NCBI RefSeq assembly: GCF_900231165.1 | Contig: NZ_LT960614.1 | Span: forward strand, 2,354,550 to 2,418,549 | Direction: 5' to 3' | From: Hartmannibacter diazotrophicus | Lineage (GTDB): Bacteria; Pseudomonadota; Alphaproteobacteria; Rhizobiales; Pleomorphomonadaceae | Length of the DNA: 64,000 bases | In this document: positions 50,580 through 58,821 of the stretch, one piece after another | Position numbering within the stretch: position 1 is the first letter of the stretch | How the letters are laid out: each line of letters opens with the position of its first letter | The notes under the pieces: generated by a model | Told to the model about the DNA's origin: nothing | The model's database searches: none | Seen by the model: the letters and a program-made list of their open reading frames with translations, nothing else | Program-made: the position numbers and the translations under genes

Positions 50580-52231
50580 CGGGACCGGATGGCGAAGCGA
50601 TCGACCAGGGCACGCTGTCGATCGAGGTCGCTGCGCCGACGCTCTACGGCCGCCGCCGGGTCATGGAGGACCGCGTCGCCGGCCAGCTCGTGCCGGAACG
50701 GCTTGGCGAAGTGCTGCGCCAGGCCGAACTTGGCGAGCACCGCAATTACCTGACGCTCGCCTATGAAATGGAGGAGCGGTACATCCATTACCGTTCCCAG
50801 CTTCAGACCCGCTATCTCGCCCTTGACGGTATCGAGCCGTCGGTGACCGTGCCGGACGGCGTGCCGGCGAAGATCGGCGATTTCGTCAACGAGCTGGTCG
50901 AGGATCCCGAATTCGGCATGATGGCCTCCGCGCTCTCGGACGGGATCGGCAAGGGCTATGCCGTCTGCGAGATGATGTGGGAGTATCAGGCCAGGGCGCT
51001 CCGACCGGTCAAATACGTCTTCCGGGACCCGCGTTTCTTTCGTTTCGACAAGCTGACCATGCGCGAGCTGCGCCTTGAGGTCGACGGCCGTTTCGATGGC
51101 GAGGAGCTGCCGGCCGGAAAGTTCGCGCGCCATGTGCCGAGCATCTTCACCGGCATTCCCTCGCGCGTCGGCGTCGCCCGGCCGGCCTGCTGGGCTTTCA
51201 TGCTGCAGCAGTTCACGCTTCAGGATTGGGCCGGCTTTGCCGAGACCTATGGCATTCCCATGCGGCTCGGCAAATACAGCGCCAACGCGTCGGACAAGGA
51301 CAAGCGAGGGCTGCTCGACGGCCTTCGCATGTTCGCCAACGACGGGGCGGCAATCATTCCCGAGGGGGCGTCGGTCGAGGTGTTCAAGGTCGAGGGCAGC
51401 CATGGTCAGGCGGTCTTTGGCGGGCTGCTCGACTACATGGACCGGCAGATCTCCAAGCTGATCGTCGGCCAGACCATGACGGCCGACGACGGCTCGTCCC
51501 AGGCCCAGGCGAAGGTGCACAACGAGGTCCGCCTCGACATCATCAAGGCCGACCAGAAGCAACGCGCCCGCACCGCGAACCGCGACGTCATCCAGATGGC
51601 GGTCGCGCTCAACTTCGGACCGCAGGAGCGCTATCCCGTGGTCGACTGGCCGGTTGCCGAGCCGGAGGACGTGACGGCGCTTTCGGAAAGTGTCGCCCGC
51701 CTGGTGCCGCTCGGTCTCAAGGTCAGCCAGCGTGAGATGCGCGACAAGCTGGGGCTCGGCGAGCCGGAGGATGGCGAGGAGCTGCTCGCGCCGGCAAGCG
51801 CCGCGCCATCCGAGCCGCCGGCCGATCCGAAGGCCCCGCCGGCCCCGTCTCAAAAGACCGTTCAAGCCGACTTGAAAGCGCATTTAAGCGAGGCGCGGGA
51901 CGCGGGCAGAAAACCGGTGCCCACTTTTCCTCGTCCCGCGCTGACCGGTCATGTCGCCGGCTGCCGCTGCGGCGGATGCCGGACGGCGCAGCTCGCGGCC
52001 GAGGCCACCGGCCAGACCGCACTCGATGACATCGAGGCGCTGCTCAACGAGGATTGGGAGGAGATCAGCCGGCCGCTGCTGGAGCCGGTGCTCGCGGCGA
52101 TCGAGGAGGCAAGCAGTCTCGACGATGCCCTTGCCCGTCTCCAGGCGGCCGGTCCGGATGCGTCCAAACTGGCCGAAAGGCTGGCGCGGGCCACGTTCAT
52201 CGCGCGGGCCATCGGCGACGTGAAGGACTGA
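50570..52231 (+). CDS. Portal protein (DUF935, Mu gp29-like)
   Basis: 553 residues. The DUF935 core is plain: LPERLGEVLRQAELGEHRNY-like start (VPERLGEVLRQAELGEHRNY), ALSDGIGKGYAVCEMMWEYQ, LQDWAGFAETYGIPMRLGKY and LIVGQTMTADDGSSQAQAKV. Forms the dodecameric DNA gate of the head. Residues about 442-458 are encoded by a nested palindromic repeat (51893-51941) inserted in frame in a Pro/Ala-rich linker; the last 75 residues after it are still family-like. Confidence 0.93.
   Translation: MGMTGPDGEAIDQGTLSIEVAAPTLYGRRRVMEDRVAGQLVPERLGEVLRQAELGEHRNYLTLAYEMEERYIHYRSQLQTRYLALDGIEPSVTVPDGVPAKIGDFVNELVEDPEFGMMASALSDGIGKGYAVCEMMWEYQARALRPVKYVFRDPRFFRFDKLTMRELRLEVDGRFDGEELPAGKFARHVPSIFTGIPSRVGVARPACWAFMLQQFTLQDWAGFAETYGIPMRLGKYSANASDKDKRGLLDGLRMFANDGAAIIPEGASVEVFKVEGSHGQAVFGGLLDYMDRQISKLIVGQTMTADDGSSQAQAKVHNEVRLDIIKADQKQRARTANRDVIQMAVALNFGPQERYPVVDWPVAEPEDVTALSESVARLVPLGLKVSQREMRDKLGLGEPEDGEELLAPASAAPSEPPADPKAPPAPSQKTVQADLKAHLSEARDAGRKPVPTFPRPALTGHVAGCRCGGCRTAQLAAEATGQTALDDIEALLNEDWEEISRPLLEPVLAAIEEASSLDDALARLQAAGPDASKLAERLARATFIARAIGDVKD
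51893..51941. repeat. Nested palindrome with AAACCGG core, copy 2, inside the portal gene
   Basis: Outer stem GCGCGGGACG (51893-51902) with CGTCCCGCGC (51932-51941); inner stem GGGCA (51904-51908) with TGCCC (51918-51922), core AAAACCGG. It is read in frame as part of the portal protein, encoding a linker around GRKPVPTF. Confidence 0.75.
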
Positions 52232-52234
52232 ACG

Positions 52235-53464
52235 ATGGCCGAGGTGAAGCGCGGCTTCGGGCCGCCGCCGGAGGTCATGCAGTACCTCCAGGACAGAGGG
52301 TTCAAGCCGGCCTTCTCGTACCAGGACGTCTGGGGCGAGGAATATGCCCATGCCTTCTCGGTGGCGAAAGTGACCGAGTTGGAACTTGGCAAGGCGTTCC
52401 AGGACTCAATCGCGAAGGTGAGAGCTGCCGGAGGCGCCGAAGAGGATTGGCGCCCCCTGATGCTGGCTGAACTCCAGCGGCTCGGCTGGTGGGGACCGCG
52501 CCTGGTCGCGGATCCGACTGGCCGGGAACCGGCCGCCATGGTCGATTTTACCTCCGCGCGCCGGCTCCGGACCATCTGGTGGGGAAACACGGCCTCGGCA
52601 AGGGCCGCCGGCCAATGGCAGCGCGCCCAGCGGTCCAAGCGCGGATTGCCGTATTTCCTCTATATGCGCACGACCTCCGTCGAGCCGCGCCAGCAGCATC
52701 TTGTGTGGGTCGGCGTCATCCTGCCGGTCGACGATCCATTCTGGGACACGCATTTCCCGCCCAATGGCTGGCACTGCAGTTGCTGGCTGCGGCAAATCTC
52801 AAGGCGGGAATCGGAAAGGCTGCTGGCCCAGGAGCCCGATCCGGACACGATCGGCTACACGACCGAGGCACCGGAGATCGGCCCGCCGAGGGAGTTCCGC
52901 AACCGCCGCACGGGCGAGGTAACGGAGGTTCCCGCCGGCATCGACCCCGCCTGGGCACAAAACCCCGGCAAGACGCGGGCGACGACGCTGCTGCAAAATC
53001 TGGAGACCCGGCTCGGCGAAGCGCCCGAAACAGTGGCGACGGAAAAATTGCAGGAGCTTTGGCGTGATCCCTTCATTCGCGTCGCGCCGCTGTTGCCGAA
53101 GACACCGACCGTTTACCTCCCGGCCGGCGTCTCAAAGCCGCTCCAGGAGCTGCTGGGCGCCAGGTCGCCCGTCGCCGGCATCACGGCGGCGGCCGTTGCC
53201 AACAAGCTCCGCGACCATGCCGACCATCTCGACCAGGACGAATTTGCCAATCTGCCGGAAACGCTGGCAACCGGCCGGATCGTCAACGAGGGCCGTCCGA
53301 AGGCCCGGAGCGTGATTGCGTCGATCGGCGCCGCGATCTGGAAAGCGGTCGTGCTCATCAGCGACAACGGCTTTTTGCGGGTCAACACCTTCCATCGCAT
53401 CCGCGAGGAGGAGCGCGACCGGCTGCTGCGCAAGGAGGGACGGCTGAAGGGGAAGGAACCGTGA
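52235..53464 (+). CDS. Head morphogenesis protein (Mu gpF-like) with possible nuclease-like C-terminus
   Basis: 409 residues. The N-terminal two thirds match the Phage_Mu_F minor head family, with the diagnostic PNGWHCSCWLRQISRRESER (His/Cys cluster). The C-terminal 130 residues (from TPTVYLPAGVSKPLQELLGA) resemble the BECR-fold (Barnase-EndoU-ColicinE5-RelE) domains often fused to phage head proteins: VIASIGAAIWKAVVLISDNG, then FLRVNTFHRIREEERDRLL. If so it may be an injected RNase. This part is an assignment by pattern only. Confidence 0.85.
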   Translation: MAEVKRGFGPPPEVMQYLQDRGFKPAFSYQDVWGEEYAHAFSVAKVTELELGKAFQDSIAKVRAAGGAEEDWRPLMLAELQRLGWWGPRLVADPTGREPAAMVDFTSARRLRTIWWGNTASARAAGQWQRAQRSKRGLPYFLYMRTTSVEPRQQHLVWVGVILPVDDPFWDTHFPPNGWHCSCWLRQISRRESERLLAQEPDPDTIGYTTEAPEIGPPREFRNRRTGEVTEVPAGIDPAWAQNPGKTRATTLLQNLETRLGEAPETVATEKLQELWRDPFIRVAPLLPKTPTVYLPAGVSKPLQELLGARSPVAGITAAAVANKLRDHADHLDQDEFANLPETLATGRIVNEGRPKARSVIASIGAAIWKAVVLISDNGFLRVNTFHRIREEERDRLLRKEGRLKGKEP

Positions 53465-53578
53465 CGGGAGGGACGCCAACCCCTCGCGGCCCGCAGGCCG
53501 GCTGCTCGACTTTGCGCCGCCACGTCCGATCAATATGGTTCCATCAGCGGCGAATCGCAACCAGGACGGAAATCGATC

Positions 53579-53953
53579 ATGCTGAAAGCCGGGCTTCTCA
53601 TCTGCGCCAGCCTCATCGCGGTCGATGGCGATACGGTGAAATGCGACGGCGTCAACATGCGCGACATGGGCGACGGCGGGCCGTTCGTGTCCGGTTACGA
53701 CACCCCGGAGATCTATCATCCCAAATGCCAGCAGGAGCTGGAGCTGGCCCGCGCGGCAAAGGCCCGCATGGCTGAATTGCTCAGGACGCCAGGTGTCGAG
53801 GTGGTTTACTCCGGCAAGAAGGACAAGACACCAAGTCACCGGCCGCTGGTTTGGGTGCGGTTACCGGATGGCCGGTCGATCGGCTCAATCCTGATTTCGG
53901 AAGGTCTGGCACGCAAATGGACGCCGCGCCACACGGCCGACTGGTGCGATTGA
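53579..53953 (+). CDS. Staphylococcal nuclease-like (SNc) protein
   Basis: 124 residues. An SNc OB-fold: VDGDTVKCDGVNMRDM near the start and RPLVWVRLPDGRSIGSILIS. Residues equivalent to the nuclease active site are Arg28, Asp41, Glu44 and Arg88, so calcium-dependent nuclease activity is plausible. The first 14 residues are hydrophobic and may be a short signal. It lies between gpF and the protease gene, an accessory position. Confidence 0.82.
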   Translation: MLKAGLLICASLIAVDGDTVKCDGVNMRDMGDGGPFVSGYDTPEIYHPKCQQELELARAAKARMAELLRTPGVEVVYSGKKDKTPSHRPLVWVRLPDGRSIGSILISEGLARKWTPRHTADWCD

Positions 53954-54133
53954 AAATCCTATCCGCCACATTCGCCCGCTGGCGGCGATCCGACCCTTGA
54001 CCCTTGCGCGTGCCCGTCCCAATCACGTTTGCCCGTCCATGGCTTAAAAAACCGCTTCAACGGCGATTTTATCCGGGAGCCTTCGCCCGCGACTTGCACC
54101 GGGCGCCCGCATCGGGCACCGTGAGGGCCAACT

Positions 54134-54185
54134 CCCCGCCGTCACCGCTCCCGAACCGGCGGGGCTGAAGACCTTCAGCCCCGCC
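54134..54185 (+). promoter_or_regulatory. Two mutually exclusive hairpins upstream of the protease gene
   Basis: CCCCGCCG (54134-54141) can pair with CGGCGGGG (54157-54164). GGCGGGGCTGAAG (54158-54170) can instead pair with CTTCAGCCCCGCC (54173-54185). The same switch-like layout and GCCAACTC lead-in appear at 45914-45953. Lies 32 bases before the protease ATG. Confidence 0.6.
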
Positions 54186-54216
54186 GCCTGGCTGCCGCGC
54201 GGCTAGGGTCGCTGCC

Positions 54217-55233
54217 ATGACGGCGACACCTCATTTCTCCCTTCTCGATGCGTCTCCCGTTGCGGCCTTCGGCGTCGTGACGCTGGCGTTCGACGCGGCA
54301 ACCGGCGAAGCCCCGCAATGGGTGCAGATCGCGCCGGCCGGCCGCGTGACGACGCGGGACAACCGCAGCTTCGAATTCGACGCGGCCGTGCTTGCCGCCC
54401 GCTTTGCGGCAGACAAGGTCCAGATCCCTGTCGACCTCGACCACGCCAGCCTTGCCGGCGCCGGCGCCGATCCGCGAACGGTCGGCTGGGTCGTGGAAAT
54501 GCAGGCCCGGCCCGAGGGTCTTTTCGGCCGCGTCGACTGGCTCGACGAGGGCCTCGCCACGCTCAAGGCCCGCACCCGCCGCTACATCTCGCCCGGCCTT
54601 CGCCACGACGAGACCGGTCGCGCCACGTGGATCCATTCCATCGCCCTTGTCGCAGCCCCGGCGCTTTCCATGCCGGCGCTCGCATCCGCCCAACCTTCGG
54701 AGCCTTCGATGTCCGTCACCGCCTTTGCCGCCGCGCTCGGTCTTGCCGCCAACACCGACGAGACCGCCGTCCTTTCCGCGCTCACCACTCGCTTTGCCGA
54801 CAACACCAAGAAGATCGACGAGCTGACCTCATCGCTCACGGCCGAAAAGACGCGCGCCGACGATGCCGAAACCAAGCTCGCCGCCCTCAAGACCGCGACG
54901 CGCCAGACCTCGGTCGACGCGGTCCTGGAGGACGCGCTCAAGGACAAGCGCATGTTGCCGGCGGAAAAGGAGAGCTTTGCCAAGCTGTCGGCGACCGACG
55001 AGGGCTTTGAGCAGGTGAAGGCGATCCTTGCCGCACGGCCCAAGGCTCTCGGGGCCTCCGGCCTTGACGAGCGCGACCCGCCGGAAACGGAGACGGGCAG
55101 CACCCGCGAACAGGCGGCGGCGCTCGCCGCCCGCATCAACAAGCGGATCGCGGAGAACGCGACCCACGGCATCACGATCGACGCCGCCACGGCGCTTTCC
55201 CAAATCGAGGCCGAAGACGCCAGGAAGCGCTGA
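54217..55233 (+). CDS. Prohead protease with C-terminal scaffold (Mu gpI/gpZ-like)
   Basis: 338 residues. N-terminal protease domain of the Mu I-protein type, with IPVDLDHASLAGAG, a YISPGLRHDETGRATWIHSI strand and ALVAAPALSMPAL. The second part (from residue 165) is a scaffold: helical, charged (KKIDELTSSLTAEKTRADDA). As in Mu, one reading frame probably gives the protease-scaffold fusion and, from an internal start, the scaffold alone. Confidence 0.88.
   Translation: MTATPHFSLLDASPVAAFGVVTLAFDAATGEAPQWVQIAPAGRVTTRDNRSFEFDAAVLAARFAADKVQIPVDLDHASLAGAGADPRTVGWVVEMQARPEGLFGRVDWLDEGLATLKARTRRYISPGLRHDETGRATWIHSIALVAAPALSMPALASAQPSEPSMSVTAFAAALGLAANTDETAVLSALTTRFADNTKKIDELTSSLTAEKTRADDAETKLAALKTATRQTSVDAVLEDALKDKRMLPAEKESFAKLSATDEGFEQVKAILAARPKALGASGLDERDPPETETGSTREQAAALAARINKRIAENATHGITIDAATALSQIEAEDARKR
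54709..55233 (+). CDS. Internal start: scaffold protein alone (Mu gpZ-like)
   Basis: 174 residues in the same frame as the protease. The ATG at 54709 (MSVTAFAAALGLAAN) has GGAG at 54699-54702 upstream. In Mu the scaffold gpZ is made this way from within gene I. Predicted coiled-coil core; it would be degraded by the protease during capsid maturation. Confidence 0.6.
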   Translation: MSVTAFAAALGLAANTDETAVLSALTTRFADNTKKIDELTSSLTAEKTRADDAETKLAALKTATRQTSVDAVLEDALKDKRMLPAEKESFAKLSATDEGFEQVKAILAARPKALGASGLDERDPPETETGSTREQAAALAARINKRIAENATHGITIDAATALSQIEAEDARKR

Positions 55234-55271
55234 CCCTCTTTTCCACGCCTTCACATCAGGAGCCGCAGTCC

Positions 55272-55646
55272 ATGCGCCAGGGCCACATTCAGACCTTCCT
55301 CGCCGCAGAGGCCATCACCGGCAAGCGCCTCGTGGCGTTCGATGCCAGCGGCGCCGTTGTCGGCGCGGTCGCGGACACCGATCCGCTTGTCGGCGTTTCC
55401 GACGCGGTCGGCGCCGACGAGGGCGGCAACTGCGACGTCCACATGACGGGCCAGGTGCCGGTCACGGCTGGCGGCGCCATCGCTTACGGCGACCCGGTGA
55501 CCTCGGATGCCCAGGGCCGCGCGGTCGTTGCGGCGCCGTCCGCTGGCGACCAGGTCCGCGTCGCCGGCTATGCCACCACCAACGCGACGCTGGCCGGCGA
55601 CATCGTTCAGCTCTTCCTCGCGCCTTCCATCCTCTACACGCCCTGA
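55272..55646 (+). CDS. DUF2190 capsid-cement/decoration protein
   Basis: 124 residues with the DUF2190 pattern: beta-rich repeats of ITGKRLVAFDASGAVVGAVA, DPLVGVSDAVGADEGGNCDV and GGAIAYGDPVTSDAQGRAVV. Such proteins trimerise on the capsid surface. Placed between scaffold and capsid genes, as usual. Confidence 0.88.
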   Translation: MRQGHIQTFLAAEAITGKRLVAFDASGAVVGAVADTDPLVGVSDAVGADEGGNCDVHMTGQVPVTAGGAIAYGDPVTSDAQGRAVVAAPSAGDQVRVAGYATTNATLAGDIVQLFLAPSILYTP

Positions 55647-55664
55647 CGCTGACGTTTTGTCTTT

Positions 55665-55713
55665 GAGCGAGTTCTAGCCCGAAAACCGGGCGCCACTTTT
55701 CGGGAACGCGCTC
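55665..55713. repeat. Nested palindrome with AAACCGG core, copy 3
   Basis: Outer stem GAGCGAGTTC (55665-55674) with GAACGCGCTC (55704-55713), one mismatch; inner stem CCCGAAAA (55678-55685) with TTTTCGGG (55697-55704), core AAAACCGGGC. Lies in the 98-base gap between the decoration and capsid genes. Confidence 0.75.
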
Positions 55714-55744
55714 TTGCCCGCGTTCCAATCCTCCGGAGATTTCC

Positions 55745-56707
55745 ATGGCCGACCGTCGCCCCTTCGCCGTATCCGCTTCGCTCACCGCGATCGCCATCGC
55801 CTTCCGCAATCCGGCCTATTCGCTGATCGCCGACAAGGTGATGCCGCGCTCGCCGGTCGGTTCGGAACGCTTCAAGTGGACCTACTACGACATCGCCCAG
55901 GGCTTCACCGTGCCCGACACCCGGGTTGGCCGGAAGGGCCGCGTCAATCAGGTCGAGTTCATGGGCGAGGAGCGCGACGGATCGACCGAGGATCACGCTC
56001 TTGATGCGCCGATCCCGAATTCGGACATCGAGGAGGCGCGCAAGCTGCGCGAACAGGGGCTCTCGACCTACGACCCCGAACATGTCGCGACGCAGTATCT
56101 CACGGACCTGACGATCCTCGACCGGGAAATCCGTGTCGCCGACACGGTGCAGGATCCGAACAACTATGCCGCCGGCAACCAGTACGACATCACGGTTGCC
56201 ACCGATCGCTTCGACGATCCCGACAGCAATCCTTTCGATGTGCTCGACACGGCGCTTTCTGCCGTGCTCGGCATGCGGCCGAACCTCCTCTGCATGGGCC
56301 AGCCGGTCTGGACCAAGCTCAAGAAACATCCGCGCCTCATCAAGGCGGTCAAGGGCGGCCTCACCGACGAAGGCGCCATCACGCGCCAGCAGCTCGCCGA
56401 GCTGATCGAGGTTCCGCAGATCCTCGTCGGCGAAGGCCGCGTCAACATCGCCCGGCCGGGTCAGCCGATGAACCTCACCTATTGCTGGGGCAAGTCCATC
56501 CAGGGGCTGTTCATCAACCCGGTGGCCACGACCCAGATGGGCATGACCTGGGGCCTGACGGCGGAGAACGGCAGCCGCGTCGCCGGTACGATCGAGGACA
56601 AGGACATCGGCATGCGCGGCGGTCTCCGCGTCCGCGTCGGCGAGGCCGTCCGCGAACTGGTCGTTGCCCAGGAGTGCGGCTTCATCATCGAGAACGCCGT
56701 CACCTGA
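55745..56707 (+). CDS. Major capsid protein
   Basis: 320 residues, preceded by the decoration gene and followed by head-completion genes. HK97-like fold type by pattern and size: AFRNPAYSLIADKVMPRSPV at the start, a long central region with LLCMGQPVWTKLKKHPRLIK, and VRVGEAVRELVVAQECGFII at the end. Resembles the major capsid proteins of non-enteric Mu-like phages rather than Mu gpT itself. ATG 55745 follows the start context TTTCC. Confidence 0.85.
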   Translation: MADRRPFAVSASLTAIAIAFRNPAYSLIADKVMPRSPVGSERFKWTYYDIAQGFTVPDTRVGRKGRVNQVEFMGEERDGSTEDHALDAPIPNSDIEEARKLREQGLSTYDPEHVATQYLTDLTILDREIRVADTVQDPNNYAAGNQYDITVATDRFDDPDSNPFDVLDTALSAVLGMRPNLLCMGQPVWTKLKKHPRLIKAVKGGLTDEGAITRQQLAELIEVPQILVGEGRVNIARPGQPMNLTYCWGKSIQGLFINPVATTQMGMTWGLTAENGSRVAGTIEDKDIGMRGGLRVRVGEAVRELVVAQECGFIIENAVT

Positions 56708-56748
56708 TCGGTTGCCGCTCTGACACTCAAACCTGACGAGGACCGATC

Positions 56749-57117
56749 ATGAAGACGCCGAAGACCACCACAGCCGAACAGGCGGCCGCCGAGTTGGCCG
56801 CACAGGTCGTCGCGGGGACCGCCACCGACGAAAAGGCCAAGGCCGATGCCGAGGAAGCGGCAAAGGCCGCCACCAAGGCCGCCGCCGACGAGAAGGCCAA
56901 AGCCGATGCCGAGGAAGCGGCAAAGGCTGCCGCCAAGACCGCCGCCGATGCAGCCGCGAAGGCGGAGGCGGACGAGAAGGCCAAGGCCAATGCCGAGCAT
57001 GATTGGCGCGTGGCGAAGCCGATCATCCGCAAGCGCAAGGTCCACCCGCTCGGCTCGACCATGACGCTGACGGATGCGGAGGCCGAGCCCTACCTGGACC
57101 GCCTCGAGCGTCTCTGA
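56749..57117 (+). CDS. Ala/Lys/Glu repeat protein, head-joining region
   Basis: 122 residues. The first 85 are a repetitive coiled coil, units of ADEKAKADAEEAAKAATKAA, encoded by 60-bp tandem repeats. The C-terminal 40 (KPIIRKRKVHPLGSTMTLTD) look like a small globular domain similar to Mu gp35-type proteins. The repetitive helix may vary in length between phages. Confidence 0.7.
   Translation: MKTPKTTTAEQAAAELAAQVVAGTATDEKAKADAEEAAKAATKAAADEKAKADAEEAAKAAAKTAADAAAKAEADEKAKANAEHDWRVAKPIIRKRKVHPLGSTMTLTDAEAEPYLDRLERL
56821..57000. repeat. 60-bp tandem repeats inside a head-region gene
   Basis: 56821-56880 and 56881-56940 match at almost every base; 56941-57000 is a decayed third unit. Each codes for 20 residues rich in Ala, Lys and Glu. 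Copy number may change by slippage or recombination. Confidence 0.85.
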
Positions 57118-57224
57118 CCCCAATCCCTTCGGCCGGCCTGTCGTCACGGCCGATCCGCCGGAGCGCGGAGCCTCAAACGCCGCCGCGCTCCGGCCTCGTC
57201 CTTTCATGACCACGGAGCCGCCCG

Positions 57225-57677
57225 ATGGCCTACGCCACGATCGCCGATCTTGAAGAACGCTATCCCGATGAACTCGTGCTGCTCGCAGCCGACGGGGCGA
57301 CGGGCCTTCGCGACGACGATCGCATCACGGCCGCGCTCGATGACGCCTCGATCGAGGTCAAGAGCATTCTCCAGGCGCGCTACTCGGCGGCCGAACTCGC
57401 CTTGCTCGATGCGGACGGGCTCGCCATCGTCAAGGTCTACACGATGGACATCGCGCTCTTCCGGATCGCCATCAGTTTCTCCCGGCTCACCGACGACATT
57501 CGCGAGCGCTACAAGTCCGCGCTCAAACGGCTTGAGGCCATCGCGGCCGGCAAGGGCGCGCTCACCTTCACCGGCGGCGGAACGCCCGACCCGAACGACG
57601 CCAGCTCTCAGAATGCCGTGCTCGTCTCCGCGCCCGAACGCGTCTTCACCCGCGCCCGTCAAGGGGGGCTGCCGTGA
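57225..57677 (+). CDS. DUF1320, Mu gp36-like head-tail connector
   Basis: 150 residues. YATIADLEERYPDELVLLAA at the start and ALDDASIEVKSILQARYS match the DUF1320 family, a connector protein in Mu-like phages. Overlaps the next gene by four bases. Confidence 0.88.
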   Translation: MAYATIADLEERYPDELVLLAADGATGLRDDDRITAALDDASIEVKSILQARYSAAELALLDADGLAIVKVYTMDIALFRIAISFSRLTDDIRERYKSALKRLEAIAAGKGALTFTGGGTPDPNDASSQNAVLVSAPERVFTRARQGGLP

Positions 57678-58174
57678 GCGGGATCCAAATCACCGTCGAC
57701 CTTCGCGACCTCGATGACGCCATCAAGGGGCTGCGCGCCTTCCTGGACGTCGATCGGGAGGAGCTGCTCACCACGATCGGCAGCGCTGGTGTCGACCAGA
57801 CGCAGCATCGCATCAACGACGAGAAGACGGCGCCGGACGGAACGCCCTGGCAGCCGAACCGAGCCGGAACCCCCACTCTCAACGCCAGCGGAAAACATCT
57901 GCTGAAGGACATTGCCTTCAATGCCGACGCCGACCAGGTCGAGTGGGGATCGCCCTGGCAATTCGCCCACGTCCACCAGGAAGGAATGGTCATCAAGCCG
58001 CGTTACGGACATGCGCTCAAATTCTGGTACGTCGCCGGCGGCAATGTGAACTTCGCTGTCGCAAAGCAGGTGACGATCCCGGCGCGGCCCTTCCTCGGTC
58101 TTTCCAACGACAACGTCGACGAGCTGCTGGACATCGTGACGGACGCCTTCGGCATGCTCGGGGGACATCCATGA
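57674..58174 (+). CDS. Virion morphogenesis/tail-completion protein (Mu gpG, P2 gpS-like)
   Basis: 166 residues, GTG start. Family pattern: INDEKTAPDGTPWQPN and a C-terminal IPARPFLGLSNDNVDELLDI. P2 gpS-type proteins cap the tail for head joining. ATGA overlap with the next gene. Confidence 0.87.
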   Translation: MSGIQITVDLRDLDDAIKGLRAFLDVDREELLTTIGSAGVDQTQHRINDEKTAPDGTPWQPNRAGTPTLNASGKHLLKDIAFNADADQVEWGSPWQFAHVHQEGMVIKPRYGHALKFWYVAGGNVNFAVAKQVTIPARPFLGLSNDNVDELLDIVTDAFGMLGGHP

Positions 58175-58821
58175 TCGAGCCCGTGCCGCTTGCCGATCTC
58201 ATCGCCGCCGATCCTATCTCGCCAGTCAAGGCCGCGATCGTCGCCCGCCTCAAGGCGCTCCTGCCGGGCGTCATGGTGCAGCCGCACCCTGGCAAGGTCG
58301 ACATTTCCGACATCGTCGCAAAGACGGTGATGCCGGCACCGGGCGTTGCCGTCGGCTGGTCGAAAGCCCGGATCGTGCCGATGGCGGACGGCGGGTGGCA
58401 TGCGGCGATCGACTGGACCGCCTATGTCGTGACCAGCGATGACGTGATCGACGATGGAGTTGTCGGCAAACGGCGCTTCGAGCGCGACCAGGTCGCCAAC
58501 GCGATCGGCCTGCGGCTGCTCAAGATCCTCGGCGATCCGGACGAGCAGCTCTGGCAGATCGCCGGCATCACGCCGCCGGAAGCGACCGATTTCAAGCCCT
58601 TCTTCACCGTCAAGGACGTTGCCCAGGGCATGGCCTATTACGCGGTGACGTGGCGCCAGACCGTCGTCGCCCTCGGCGCCGGCCTTTGGGGCGACCTGCC
58701 GACCGGGCAAGTCACGGAAGACGGCACCATCCAGTTTGACGGCGAGGACGAGATGATCGCGGCCATGAAGGCGGCCGGCTTCGGCATCCCCGGCAGCGAC
58801 GATCAGGGGAGCGGCTCATGA
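58171..58821 (+). CDS. DUF1834 / Mu gp37-like tail protein
   Basis: 216 residues from the ATG at 58171. KAAIVARLKALLPGVMVQPH and DYVV-type centre (AIDWTAYVVTSDDVIDDGVV) suit the DUF1834 family. In Mu this gene is followed by the sheath gene; here the spike gene V comes next, ATGA-overlapped, so the tail module is arranged differently. Confidence 0.75.
   Translation: MIEPVPLADLIAADPISPVKAAIVARLKALLPGVMVQPHPGKVDISDIVAKTVMPAPGVAVGWSKARIVPMADGGWHAAIDWTAYVVTSDDVIDDGVVGKRRFERDQVANAIGLRLLKILGDPDEQLWQIAGITPPEATDFKPFFTVKDVAQGMAYYAVTWRQTVVALGAGLWGDLPTGQVTEDGTIQFDGEDEMIAAMKAAGFGIPGSDDQGSGS

Noticed and set aside
56821-57000. Short regular repeats as a CRISPR array
   Set aside because: Repeats are directly tandem without spacers and lie in a coding frame.
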